NCBI RefSeq assembly: GCF_008831285.2
Contig: NC_045150.1
Location: 9,684,001-9,748,000, forward strand
DNA length: 64,000 nt
Reading direction: 5' to 3'
Source: Nymphaea colorata
Taxonomy: Eukaryota > Streptophyta > Magnoliopsida > Nymphaeales > Nymphaeaceae
The notes under the pieces are model-generated. The model was not told where the DNA came from. It was given only the letters and a program-made list of their open reading frames with translations, and ran no database searches. Positions 1-12,900 of the stretch are shown one piece after another; position 1 is the first letter of the stretch, and every line of letters starts with the position of its first letter. The position numbers were made by a program, and so were the translations under genes.

Positions 1-30
1 TCAAACAGGTTTAATTATTTGATTCGACTT

Positions 31-235
31 TCAAAATGTCACGCATAATTTTGGATCCATAACTCCAAGTTGAGGAGTTACTTGGAATGCTGCCAAGATA
101 TCAGTAGCAAGGGTTTCATAATCATGACTGTAATAAGTCAATTTGTAATTTTTAAGACTCGCTTTGAATCCATCACTTGCTTTTGTTTCTGTTTTGGTGA
201 CATAAATTCCTCCCCACAACTCATTAATTTAGATG
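31..235 (-). pseudogene. rbcL: Nuclear plastid insertion (NUPT): 5' leader and start of rbcL
   Basis: On the minus strand the sequence reads as the plastid rbcL leader and the first ~50 codons of the Rubisco large subunit. The leader keeps the GGGGAGG Shine-Dalgarno-like block (209-215) and an ATG-TCA-CC start at 203-201. A one-base deletion after the start shifts the frame. In the shifted frame the residues TETKAS, YKLTYY and TDILAAF are recognisable, as in genuine rbcL. Similarity ends near 31, after the residues VTPQLGV; the following residues (MDPKLCVTF) are not rbcL. The surroundings are ordinary nuclear DNA, so this is a short, diverged NUPT with no function as a large-subunit gene. Identification is from memory of rbcL and is strong over this stretch. 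The right boundary is approximate. Confidence 0.9.
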
Positions 236-1819
236 TACATTGTGTGTTTTGATAAAATCAAGTTTTCACAAACTCAGGGTTTTGGATGCAAATGTCACCT
301 AAACACAGCCATAGACAATATGGAGGCTTACAAAACATGCAAAACCCCACGAAAAGGTTGTTCTATAAAATAGATAACAAACAACGAGACTTCAGAACAA
401 TGAGCTAATAATACCTTTTTATTTAAAATACAAGCCATTGATTAGCAATCAAAAATTTGTAAAAGCACACCCAACGCCGGAAAGCAATTCAACATTTTAA
501 AGGATAACAAAAACATATTGTAAACGATTGTCCGTCCAAATAGTGCATCTTGGTGTACTTTGTCTCCAGTATATTTACCTTCAAAAACTGAGTGTCAGAC
601 TTTTTCTCTATTGACTCATTTTTTATTATAAAAGTCTCAAACAACATAGCTTGTTGAACTAGTAGAGTGTTGAAAGGCCGATCACTACTTCAATTTTTAT
701 AGGTGCTACTCCTTAAACTACCAACTATTAATGCACAACACTTACCAAGTCCTCAAGCTTCAAACTATTAGTCTCTCCCAATTTCATTAGCAAGGTCTTT
801 TTAGAAATACATTAAAAAAAAACCAAAATAGTTTCAAAGTTAACTAACCAGAAACAAAAACGTATATTTAAAGTACATTAATTTTAAAATACAAAAATGG
901 GAAAACATGTAAGTACTAAATTATCAAGAGAAATACTTTCTCGATGATATTTTGAACGTATCTTCGAAGACAGTTTATGCTCTTTTGATTATAAAAATGA
1001 CATGTTCTCAAATATCAGTGGCATTTGTGACTAAACACGAAAAGTTTCTAACCTTCAGCCTTCTTCCGGAACTTAAAAGTGGGGTTTATGAGAAAGGCCC
1101 AAATCCACCCACGTCCTTGATAAGGCGTATGATAGATGAACATTTTCAATAGAACACGATTTACTCAGTCTCGTGGTAAAAACAGAAAAGAACAAAGGGC
1201 TGAGAAATAGAAACTGTCTCCAATTAGAAGCGATAACTCAAATGAATCCTATTGTGCTACCATCGTTTTTTAGGGCGGGCCATGAGAAAAATGGAACAAG
1301 CTACTCCCAACCACTGCAACTCTACAAAGTCAAGGAGCATTCAAAGACGAGTTATTCAAATCTCGACTTGCAGGGCAAAAAAGCAAAGATTGGAGCAACA
1401 AGACGAATTCCTGAATAAAACACCAAGTCACGGATTATGAGCTTTGCTGCTTGTACTGTTATCTCCAGCAACCTTTTGGAGGCTTTATTTAATGTTGAAA
1501 GAACAATTCTCTCTCCACAAGGCAGAATCAGCCATTAAGGCCAGAAGATTTCAGATTAGAAGTACCCAAAATGCAACTAAGTGGCTGCGTGGTGTATTGG
1601 GTTGTTCAAGGACTTCAAAGGAAAAAGTAGCAATCATAGATAATCATAGAGACATACAGTAAACACAACGGCCATTTTCTTGGGATTGTGCCCAGGTGAA
1701 ATAGCACAAAGCTGCACTGGTGCATACAGCAGCTTCTCCGCCCCACTCACTAGCAAAGAATCTAAGTATATAACCAATTTTACATATAACCTCTTCAAAA
1801 AATCGACGAGGACAAAGGG
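236..1819. other. Non-coding spacer downstream of the F-box gene
   Basis: AT-rich sequence with no reading frame that I recognise. A degraded SINE-like segment lies at about 640-785 (listed separately). The part nearest 1820 (about 1650-1819) probably contains the 3' UTR of the F-box gene, because that gene's stop codon is at 1822-1820 on the minus strand. Two short plus-strand frames at 1173-1418 and 1444-1662 have no recognisable domains. Confidence 0.5.
641..785 (+). repeat. SINE-like fragment
   Basis: The segment contains CATAGCTTGTTGAACTAGTA, loosely resembling an A box. It is followed by a block (CAATTTTTATAGGTGCTACT, about 690-709) that recurs near 22236-22254 and 24123-24142 after similar tRNA-like starts. 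This shared block is the main evidence. The boundaries and any target duplication are not visible. Confidence 0.35.
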
Positions 1820-4800
1820 CTACCAGCTCTCAGCAATGTGCCTCGGGTAGGCCCATAACTTGGGCAGTCTGACATCTGCAAAGAGAGTCTCTTCTGAATC
1901 ACCGTCGCTCTCGGAAGATGAGCTTTCAGATAGGGACTCCCCAAGGAGGTAATCTACAACCTGGAAAAAGGAAAAAGTTACCTTAACAATTCATCGTCTA
2001 CCAAACCCCATGATTAAGAAGATCCTATGATGACATCGAGTCGAGTAGCAACTAGCAACCAATGCATTGAAGAAACTTCTAGAGCATGAGAGAGAGAGAG
2101 AGAGAGAGAGAGAGTTCACACAATTTTTTGTTAATTAAACATAGAGAAATACTATAAGAATGCGACCACAAAAATCCTAAAAATAAGTGATTTATTTCAA
2201 GAACCATAATATAAATACCGTTTTCTCTACTAACATTCATTCCCTATACCTATTTGGTAGCACTGTTACAGTGTTACTAATGACATGAAGCCACAAAAAT
2301 CAATTCAGGATATGTATCTCCATAAAGCACGAAGGGGTTTTTCACATACCTGATTAGGTGATATAGGCTTGACTTTTGACCGGTGGCTTCCAAGATCCAA
2401 TTCACAATGTATTCCAGTCCTTGCTATGTTGCTGAGCCAGATCACTGACTTGCACTGTGGACAGTATCCCCTGCTTGACACAAGCTTTCTAGCTGATTTG
2501 CCTGCATTTGCAAAAAAATGGCCGAAGCATGTAACAAGGAGCAGATGGAGATAATTCTAAATAGAAAACAAGAAAAGAATTACAAAGTTCAAGAGCAACT
2601 CAAGTTGAAACCTTTTTTGTTCTGTTAACCGTACATGTTCAGGCATGCATTCACTGGATCAAACAGTACAAGACCTCCCAGCTAAGTGACCTAGACTAAG
2701 CAGATCAGGAACACCAATTCCACCACACGGTATGGTATAGGTCCTTCATATTTGACATGGAAAAGGGGGAAAAGAAAAAGCATCTGGAAAGCTCAACCAA
2801 GAAGCTCATTTGATTGATCCAGTGACAAGTATATTGAATTTATGTAGGTGTGTTTGCTAAATACATTACAACGTTTCATATTTCCAAACAGCAAGTCCTA
2901 TGAATCTTAGACATCCTCCCATGAGAAAGGAGGAGGTCACCATGTTGCAGCTCTTAAACATATAAGAAAATGGGAAAAACACACCTTGTAGTGCAAAATC
3001 TGAAACGGTCCTAATGCCAAGGGGAAATTATCATTGAAAACAGTCTTAAAATTTTCAACCTGCTTCCATTTGCAGGACCACAGTGTTAATTCAAGCTGAA
3101 GGTTACATCGCAGAGTTATGACAAGTAAGCCGAGAATGCCTGAATCCTCAGGACTCCCACATTTTTGGGTAGTTTCCTCAGATTGACAATGGGAAGAAGC
3201 TTTCCTTGAGCTCCCTCAAGGCTCCTTACCAAGTCGAGTCCTTGTCAAGCTAGAAGCCACCTCCATTTCCTCATATAATTTGAGATAATCTTTGTTTATG
3301 CCAGGTAGTACATTCTGCATCATCCATTTATATCTCATTAACACTATTGTCTTGTATTTTCCGGACAAGGAGTATGGAAAGACTCTCAAGTCCCAATCAA
3401 CCATAAGAAAATATTGTGCCACTGATCGTGTTACAATTATTGCAGTTTTACAGAAAAACACATCACTGGATGGTGTCTCACCAAGATTGCAGCTTTCCAA
3501 CAATTTCTGCAATTTTTCAAAAAACACAAAGAATTTTACCTACAGTATTTCTACTGCATTTCTGTGTAATTTTTTTTCCAATTATTTTTCGTGAGCTTGT
3601 TAATGACAATGTCAAAAGGACAAGATTTTGGATTTTCCCACAAGATGTTGGGTGTTGATATTTCAACAATTTAAGTTTTTTATTCAAACGACGTAAGTTG
3701 TCAAAATCAAAAGGGAGACATAAACAGTTCAATACTATAAAAGACTAGTCAGGACTAGTCTGTCCAAGCTGATAATGCACAAAAATACACACACAAAATG
3801 CATAATGTCAGAGTTTGCTAATGAGTAGGCTGACTAGTTGATATGAGCCCGTGACCAATCCCAGCCATGACCATATTAGCCTCATAAACCCCCCATTTTT
3901 TTTCCCTTGCAGATAGAGGTCTGCCTCGGAGTGCCATCATCAAATCTACATAGAACCAGAAGTAGCACCTCTTTTTCTCTTGCTTCTGGAATCATGCACA
4001 ACAAGTCGGAGATCAAAATCCAGCCCCAACAGATGTGTGCCACCTCATTTCTTAACTTAGACTCATCTAGCAGTCTGCATGCGGACAATCCTTGCTCACC
4101 AACTGCAGAACAAGCACTATCATTTCAGTGCATCACTCCAGTAGCTTCCCAAATGAGCTTCCCGCCATGCAACAGGACTTTCAGTAGGTCTAGTTCCCAA
4201 CTAGACCAGGGTGCCATGAATATGATGTCCTTTGATGGTACTTCCAACCTTCTACAACACATACAAGAAGACAGAGGGCATTTAGGTGAATGGTTATTGG
4301 AGTGTTTCACTTGTGAATATCCAAATCCAGGTCTGCCTCCTTTACTACTCTTAAATATGGATCACTTTTGGACCAAGCACTTATTACTGTCCACCATCAC
4401 CTTGTTGGGCTCAACTCTTAGTGGGTGAAGCAAAAGCACAAGTCAAACCAAGAGGGACATGCAGAAGAGAAAATTCAATACCTTGTGATCTCGTTTCCTA
4501 TTGGTTGAAGACCATCATGGAGAAGGCACAAACCAAGGCATTACCACCTCCTTAAGCTTACTTCATAAAGGGATAAAGAATAGATGTCTTCCCAAATACC
4601 ACCCAAATGTTCATCTTGAGCATACTATCAACCGGTCTTTTAAAAGAGGTGAGGTGGCACGTGATGGGCCAAGCCTCCTACTCAAGCTTGGTGCACATAA
4701 GGAGAGAAAGAAGTATCTCCACCAGCACACCCTTAAGAGAACGAATATGATTGGTGGTAGGGTAAGCAGCTCATCAAAAACACCTCAAAAGAAAACAAGC

Positions 4801-6059
4801 AAGACGGAAAGAGGCCTACAATTACAATTCTTGACTCTTCAAAGCCTCTTGCTCAACTGTTTTGGCAAAACTCGTATGATTGGAGGAAGGGCTGAGCAAC
4901 GCAATTATTATCTTCCAAGAGAGAAACCGTAAGGAAGGAGAAGGAGCCCACCTTCGATGACTTCAGCGAAACACATGCTCTCTTGCACTTGGAAGAGAGG
5001 CTCCTTAATTCACATGCATAAATAAGAAGACCTTCTCTACCATTCCCTTTCCTTTTGCAATGTAATTGTCAACTAATAGCTGATAGGTTGAGCTATGAGC
5101 AGCAATTAATGAAGCCAAAAAGGAATAGCTCGTATAGAGAAGAAAGACTTCCATGCTTACAATGTTTCACTTTTCTATATTAAGTAAGGAAAGGAATACA
5201 CGGCGCATAGCAAGGGAAAGGATATCACCACCCCATGCTCAATTGAAGCTGACTTCCTGTTGGACACAATTTAATGAAGACCCTCAAAAGAGTCTCGTGC
5301 ATAAGGAGACCTCTTCCTCCAACCAACACTCATGGCTTCCCTTACACCCAATTGGAAAAAAGACAGCCTAACACTTATGGAGAAGCAATTAATAACGCCC
5401 AAGGAGAAAAGCTCAAGCAAGAAAAAGAAGAAGCACATGCCTACAACTTTTGACATGTTCACATGGATAGCTTAATATGCATGGACCACATCTAACTTGA
5501 AATCCCTGCATAGAAATGCATGAATATCCACCGGTCTACTTTTTGAAGGACAAGAAATATGCACACTAGTCCATGAAGGAGCTCTAGCTTGCTATTAGTC
5601 GGTGCCCAACTTAAACTTCAAGCAAGATGAGTGCATGTTAAGAAGAGCATCCACTGTTTTCTGTTTGTGAAAGTTAAAGATGTGCTCATTCTTTATTTGT
5701 TGAAATTCCTGCATCAGTTCTCTCTCATTTGATATGCTTAATTGTGTATAATTATTATTTTTCAAGTTTTTCCATAAACGTAACTCATGCACAATGTAAG
5801 GGGTCATCTTTGAACGGCGTATTGAATTAATTGTCTTCGCTCTCCTTTGAGAGATTTCTTCATTGTGTCCTTCATTTCTTGTCTTAATTCCAAGCTACAG
5901 TAAGCTAGTCCAACCAACTCTACTGACAGTCCTCCAGCTGCAACTCCGGCGAAGCACCAGAGGTCTCCAACTTGGATGGAGGCCCTACTTCTCATCATTG
6001 CGACCCCGGGTCCCCGGGGATGCATCGGAGCTCTTCGGCGGATAGAAGAGAGTCTAGTC

Positions 6060-6127
<68 letters not shown>

Positions 6128-8794
6128 CCCCATCCTCACTCCCAGTGCCCTAACAATGTCCCGCCTCTCTCCTTACTCTCCTAGAAGGCACCCCAACCAT
6201 GCCCTGGTGCTCGACCTTGCTAGGACCTCAAGAAGAACAACGCCTTGGGATCTTGGAGCAAGGACCGCAGCTGGACCGTGTGCCTCCGCCACTCAGTAGC
6301 CCTCCAGTCGTGAGTCCCACCACTAGTTGACTATTTTGACCAACTAGTCGCTGGTTTGACAACAGTAGTCAGTTGACAACCGACTCAACCAACCTACTTA
6401 GCCTAGGGCAGAATTTAGCTACTAAGTGAACGGCACATTTTCAGTATTCAAACCAAGAAACCATATGTACCCAAATGACTAACTGCCAATTTACTCGGTA
6501 ACTTGAAGCATGACAGTTTTGCAACTCATATAGATCTAGTGCTTTGCATAGGTCAGACGTGTGAATTATATATTCATTATCCCAATTACACATATAAAAC
6601 AGAATGGGCTCAGCGGGCAACTCAGCCAGGTTAGCTCAGTTCTTATTTGTTTGGTGCACACTTAATAAGCTGCAATGACTCACATACAAAAGAAACAGTT
6701 TGCTACATCAATAAGAAAAAGCAGAATTAACGTGTGTGAAACGAAATTCAGTTTTCTTTCGAGATTAATAATAACTACTTAAAGGCTTGTAAAAGTTAAA
6801 CTATATCAGATGTCAAACCACATCCACGTGCCTACAAATACCTTAAAGTCTTGTAAAAGATAAAACTATTAATTTAAAGAACCATGTCCACATACCTACA
6901 AATACCTTCTTAAAAACATCTTTCCAATCAAAATCTGCAGTATGATGAACTAATTTCTCATCTTGATGCTGGTCCAACGAACACATCCCTTGTCCATTAC
7001 TTCCGTGAAGCCTTTCATGGTCTCCAAAAAGAAGACTGTATTGTGCCTTCCATAATTTATCCTCATTTGCAGCAGAGTACCAAGACCTTCAAAATAACAT
7101 AATGATGAATTATGCTCATCCAGAAAAACTGGAACTGAAATAAAGAACCATTGTGCATGAGGATATTACTGGCACACTAAACCAACTGTAGCCAGAGACC
7201 GTATATCAAGGAAGGTGAAGATATGGACAAGAACATCGTGAGGCAGTGACAATGGGCCTGAAATAAACACCAGAAAAAAAAAACACACAAAAGGAACTTC
7301 ATAATACTTCAAAGGGCATTGAACTGAAAGCACAGGGAAAAACTAGAACATGAAAGGTATCCCAACAATATGGCAAAATAAGGAAGCATGAAAAATAAGT
7401 GATTGCTAAAATTTGTTCCAGTGTCAGGCATGCCAACAAAATGGAAAAATAAGGAAGATTGAAAAAGAAGCAATTGCCTAAATTTCCTCAAGTTCAAACT
7501 CGGTCTTGTATTGCATGGCAATAAACATGCAAAGAAACTGAGCTTTTCAAATAGGAGAGCTAGAAAGAGGGATTACCTCCTCTAGAAAACCATCGATATT
7601 ATCATTAGAGAAAGTGAAATAATAAATAGGATCATAGTTAAAAGGCAGAATAGAAACAACAAGAAGATAGAGAAGACATGAACCAAATAGAATAAACAAG
7701 CATGTTCAGGATGAGGAGCTCCTGTCAGGGACACTCCGATTTACCTTCTTCATCATTCTGATGTTTAGAACGCCTTTTACATGCAACTACCGCATGTTTA
7801 TACTCACTAGCAGTTAATGCTCTTTTCTGCTTTGGCAACACTGCCTCTGCCGCTTGGAGAAGAAGGCTAGCTGATGATATTCCCCGGCTTGTGTGCACTC
7901 TGGCAAAAATCGCTCATAAGAAAAAGTATATAAACAGTACAAGATACTTCAGACTCTTATTAACATCAATACACGCAATAAAGCAGATACAGTCCACAAA
8001 CAAAGCATTACACCTCTTCTAACAAATGCAAAGCAAACTTTAAAACCTTTGATTTATGAAAAAAAAATTAAGACGGTCAGATAACAATAATCAGAGATTG
8101 TATCTGACGTTTCTAACTTTCCATCAAATCAACTACCTCTACCGTAATTCTTGTGGCCAGTAGATTCAAAATGGAAAATCTTTTCTCACCATCATCATGG
8201 CTTTCGAATTGCTTCGTTGTAAACGTCAAAAGAACTGTAATGCAGAAATTGCATCTTGTCAAACTTCAGGGAAGATGATCTTAGATACGTGGGAAAGCTT
8301 TTCCCGGTGTCACCATTTGCAGAAAGATGGCATAAAACGCACAGGAAACGATCTTGGAAACCTACAACCCATGCCTCAGATAATGAAAGTAGAGTTCAAC
8401 TTACTATCTCAATCTATAATTCCCACAGGCAATCCTTTATAGGAGGATAGGAACATTTCCCACGAAATGTAAAGGCTCTTCCGGTCAGTGTCGCGTTACT
8501 CTTAAACTTCCGAATTAGTTTCAGGAAGTTGAAAAAGCCTAAACAAAATTAACTATAGACGAACATCACTTTGAGAGAACACGAAGGAGAAGATAATGAT
8601 TGGTGAGAAGGAACATACTGGGGAAGGAAGCGGAAAGCGGAGAGAGTGTCGTGAAAGATGAGCTCTCGGAGGGGCTTGGAGGCATTGGGGAAGACGTCCC
8701 TAAGGATGAAGGACAGCTCCTTGCACGCCCACGGGTAGTCGACGCCTCTCGACAGACCGTCCTTCACCCCTATCCCCTTGTACCTCTCCAACAT
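1820..8794 (-). CDS. F-box protein, At5g52880-like (six exons found, one short exon missing)
   Basis: Probable substrate-recruiting subunit of an SCF E3 ubiquitin ligase. Exons (minus strand): 8794-8619, 7899-7745, 7257-7170, 7086-6906, 2501-2350, 1960-1820, all with GT..AG borders. The N-terminal region has DYPWACKELSFILRDVF and LLLQAAEAVLPKQKRAL. The F-box follows at about residues 114-157 (LPHDVLVHIFTFLDIRSL, then CQSWYSAANEDKLWKAQY), split by the exon 3/4 junction. The C-terminal part has GYCPQCKSVIWL, then a second HC pair and an acidic serine-rich tail, ending PRHIAESW. I chose the ATG at 8794 because it begins MLERYKGIG; no ATG in frame is seen just upstream. Exon 4 ends in phase 0 but the exon at 2501 needs one carried base, so a short exon of length 3n+1 must lie in 2502-6905; I did not find it. 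The located exons encode about 297 residues. The family name is from memory of Arabidopsis At5g52880; substrates are unknown. Confidence 0.85.
2091..2115. repeat. (GA)n microsatellite
   Basis: About 12 GA units in the last located intron of the F-box gene. Confidence 0.9.
2502..6905 (-). other. Large transposon-rich intron region of the F-box gene
   Basis: About 4.4 kb between two located exons, containing at least one undetected short exon. It holds a (GA)-free AT-rich part (2502-3900), a more GC-balanced part with long but unrecognised frames on both strands (3216-3527 minus, 3907-4932 plus), and a (TC)10(TA)23 microsatellite at 6061-6126. The balanced part resembles the non-coding interior of a degraded retroelement, but I found no LTR pair, primer-binding site or pol motif. 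Near 6786-6905 two short segments containing CCTACAAATACCTT are duplicated; the second copy overlaps the splice donor of exon 4. Confidence 0.5.
6061..6126. repeat. Compound (TC)10(TA)23 microsatellite
   Basis: Twenty bases of TC repeat followed directly by 46 bases of TA repeat, in the large F-box intron. Confidence 0.97.
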
Positions 8795-9983
8795 CCGTAT
8801 AGTCAGCAGTCTGTCCAACAACCTCCTCTCCTCCCTCCCCCACGATTTTCCTTATGCCCTGTTTGGATGGAGGAAAGGAGAGAAAAAGGAATGGATTGAA
8901 AGGAAAGAAAATGAAAAGGAGGAAAAGAGAATGAGGAGGGAAAGAAGAGGAAAGGATGTCAAGCATCTTTTCTTACTGTCTCAATTTCTCCAATTTTAAA
9001 GGGATTGGATTTACATTTATCTTTCTTTTGCTTTCCCTTCCTCTGAAGAAGTTTTTATGTCCGATTCGATTACAGCCTCCAAGCCTCGCGCAAATAGATA
9101 GAGAAATCCCTCCGCACAGAACTGCAAATTCTCTACCCTCACACAGAGAAATCCCTCTCGGAAAATTCTCCTATTCTGCTGCTGCTGCTCCCCTCGCCCG
9201 CATCTCCTCTGTTCTCGTTGGGAAGCAGGGCGGCAGTTGTCTGGCCTCCAATAGCCCTCGTTTTGGGTCTGAAGCTCTGAATCACCGTATTAACCCTCGC
9301 GGTGCGGCATAAAGGAAGGGTCGGGACACGTTAACGAAGGAGGATATGGATATAATATTAGAGAATTACAAAAAACACCCAATTATAGCTTATAATGACC
9401 GCGTAACTGCTACCTTTCGAGATTTTACCCTTCATCATCATCGCTTGTTTGAAGGAAGTCTTTCCTACAAAAAAGCGCTTAGTTTTTAAACTCACAACAA
9501 AAACATGCTTACATTTAACCTCTCAAAGCTTTGCTTGTAAGCACAATAATACTTAAATAACTCGTAGAGGAAAAAATAGAAAAGAAAAATATATAGCACA
9601 CAAGCTTCATTTATCATTTGTTGATACACTTTGATACATGGACATAGAGACTCCGGTCTCCAATTTTTCATACCCTTTATTACTAAACGCAATAGACAAC
9701 CACCACCCTAAGCAAAATACGTACAGAAGCTATATATTATGAAACCGCGAAAATTTTTGGGAAAGAAAGAGAACCAATACACTAAAATTTGGACAGCCTC
9801 TCAATCTCCTCTACTAATCAATAGGATCTTCACAAATGACTGCGACCCACAAAAATAGCGAGCTTTCTTTGGAGTTGCAGTTGTCTACAAGACTTCCCTT
9901 CCGAGCGAACCGTGGAAGACGTGTACCCTTCGAGAGAAGAGTAGCCAGAAAGGAGCCGAAGCGACTCATTCGTTCTATCCATG
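8795..9983. promoter_or_regulatory. Spacer between the F-box gene (5' side) and the AAA gene (3' side)
   Basis: Contains the presumed promoter and 5' UTR of the F-box gene (pyrimidine-rich on the minus strand, about 8820-9000; C-rich with CTG runs to about 9310) and the 3' UTR of the AAA ATPase gene next to 9984. The two genes point the same way and are about 1.2 kb apart. I see no clear TATA box and no other gene. Confidence 0.5.
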
Positions 9984-12900
9984 CTACAGGAAATATGTGA
10001 GTTGCTGCTTCTTCCTTGAACCGCCCTCACCATATAGGTCATTCCACTGCTTCAGTTCATTCATTACAGATCCTTCAGATGCAAAGCTTGCAGCCACCTG
10101 TGTATGAAAAGAAAAAACGAAGCGGAATTACCAACCACAACCATGTTGAACTTCACAGGCCAGAAGGTTCCGTGGGGTTGGACTATAATCAACTAAAAAG
10201 ATGGGGCTCACCTGATTCTTTGACCACCTCATGTCTTCCATCGTCAAAGGCCGGAGTGTAATTGGTGGCTCTTCCTTATCCCCTTCAGAAGTCTCACCTT
10301 CTTCCGTTGTCTTGTTTGCCTCTTCCTCAGATTTCGCCTTTCGTTCCTAGCAGATGTGGTGGTCTTAAGACTTTGAGCCACAAAAATAGGCAAGATGTCA
10401 AACTAAGAAATTCTCGATAAATTATTCACCTTGGCCAATTCTTGCTGCAGTAGCTCCCTAACAGGACGATATGCAGCGGTTGTACAAAGATTCTGTACCA
10501 AATGCAGAAGATACTGAAATTCTGAGAGAGGATAGAAAGATCTAGGAATTGTTACTAAAAACCATTAGTATCAACTTCAACTGACCTTCAGATCACTGCC
10601 GGTGTATCCTTCTGTCATTGTAGCAAGTTCCTTGTAGTCGAGCTCTTCCACTTTCTCCTTTGATAAGAGAGTCTTCAAGATTTGCTCTCTGTTTTCTGCT
10701 GTTGGTAAACCAACCATAATTCTGCATAGATGGTCATTGGAGTAAGTTAGGTCGGTAAGTGAACTGATACATACGTGTGGGCGGTTCATGCATGTCTATG
10801 AAGTATGAAATGTACCTGCGCTCAAACCGTCGGATAATTGCTTCATCAAGGTCAAATGGCCTGTTTGTAGCAGCGAGAACAAGGATCCTTTCACCTGGCT
10901 TTGTCAAAAGACCATCCCAGTGGGCCATGAACTCATTCTTGATCTTGCGCATGGCTTCATGCTCGCCAACTCTGGACCTCTGCCCAAGCATGCTGTCAAC
11001 CTCGTCCACAAAGATGATCGTGGGAGAAACCTTGGCAGCAAGAGAAAAGAGAGCTCTGACGTTTTTCTCATCTTCACCAAACCACTTTGAGGTGATGGTG
11101 GACATGGAGACATTGATGAAGCTCGCTTTGGCTTCATTTGCTATCGCCTTGGCAAGCATGGTTTTACCAGTCCCAGGTGGTCCAAATAGTAGTATACCCC
11201 GGCAAGGCTTTAACAACCCTCCTTTGAAGAGGTCAGGTCTCCGAAGGGGAAGCATAACCAGCTCCTGCAGTGACTCCTTTATATCATCAAGGGCACCTAT
11301 ATCTTCAAATGTTACTCCAATTTCATTTGGAGGAATGACTTCAGGCCTGATACGCTTCTCAAACTCATTATCAGGAGGAACTTCCTGTTCATAAATGCAA
11401 AGCAATAAGAGAGACTGGACAGAAAGTGGATTACTATCCAAAAATTCAGAGGTCAGAAATTAATGGTCTAAACTTCAAGCAGATGCAAGTAAATCTAACA
11501 AGTACAGTTGGGGTTAAGTACAGAACACAACTTGTAAACCATAGGGTAAAAAAATTGAGGGAACAAATTTTCATGAGAACAGGATAACAGCATGAGAAAT
11601 AGGTACCTTAGCAGGAGTAACATCTTTCTTCGCTGCAGAAGCTGACTTCTCTGCCTCACCCTTGTTTTCAGGTGCTGATGATTCGCTTTTTGCTTCAGGC
11701 TTAACAGAAGCCACTGAATCTTCCTCCTCGTTCCCCTGCAAGAAGAATTTGTTGGGTACAAAAGATTTCTCGTTGAAAGTTTCATTTATCTCACAATGTA
11801 ATAGAACTACCTTGGAGGCATCTGCATTTGCTTCCATTTTCAGAGTGTCTTTGTCATCAAGCTTGCTTTCTTGGAATATACTCAATCCATGAGAGAGACT
11901 GATCAACAAAGATGTGAAGAGTGAAACGACAAGTACAAGGTATCAAAACAAGCAAAACAAACAAGCAACCTTTTTCACCTCTTGGATGAGATAACAAGCT
12001 TTCCGTTTCTGTACTCAGGATCCTTGGTGTGCATTAGATGATAGGATACAGCAGAAACCACTATCTCTTCTATGTAATTACTCAGAACCATTGTATCAGC
12101 AACGCAGATAGAACCAAGATCATCACAGTCAAGGTCATTTGCGGCTAGGACCTCTGTAATGTGGTTCCTGTTATCTTGAAATTGGATCATTTTCATGTCT
12201 TCTTCCAATTGAGCCTTCCAACTAACAAGATGACCCTCATCTTCGGGTGGCCTAATCTCGATATTGTAAGGAAATAAGAGAGATAACTTCTCACCCACTT
12301 CCCCGCAATCATTACCAGGCTCCAAAATTCTTGAGCCAAGAATAAGAACAGATCCCGAGAGCTTATCCAACATTTTCTGAAATAAGGAGTAGACCCTCTG
12401 TGATCTAAGGAGAACACACTCAACATCTCTGATGTAAAGTACAACAGGTTTTGTTTTCGAGACTGCCACCAGAACCTATCAAGTATAATCAAAATTCGAA
12501 ATTAACAAAGCTACACCTCAATAATTAAAAAAACCAAGCATATACGGCTAGCCAATTAAAAGAATAATAACTTCCAAAAGAGCAAATAAATGGAAACAAA
12601 GTAATGAGAAAAAGAAAATAAAGCATGGTGTGGTTGATAAAGATAAACTATTGTAAATGCAACCTGCATTTCAGATCTAAAGGCAAATATTTGGAGTGTT
12701 ACCTTGTAAAGGGATTGTATAAAAACCTTCTCGTCAAATGCCCAGCTGCTAGTACGCTTGAGTGGAGCTACAGGCCAGCAAGATACAAGAATTCATGAGA
12801 TAACGTACAACGGTACAACATAAAATAGCAAACAAATAAATGTATGACATAATTTGGACAAACCAGCCTAAGTACTGTTGGTCTTACCTGGATTAGCAGG

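Noticed and set aside
3216..3527. Possible retrotransposon gag (LRVFPYSLSGKY)
   Set aside because: A single short resemblance to gag, with no zinc knuckle, protease or LTRs nearby; too weak to call.
10777..11394. 205-codon plus-strand open frame
   Set aside because: It lies exactly opposite the conserved AAA domain exon on the minus strand and has no recognisable domain; it is a shadow frame.
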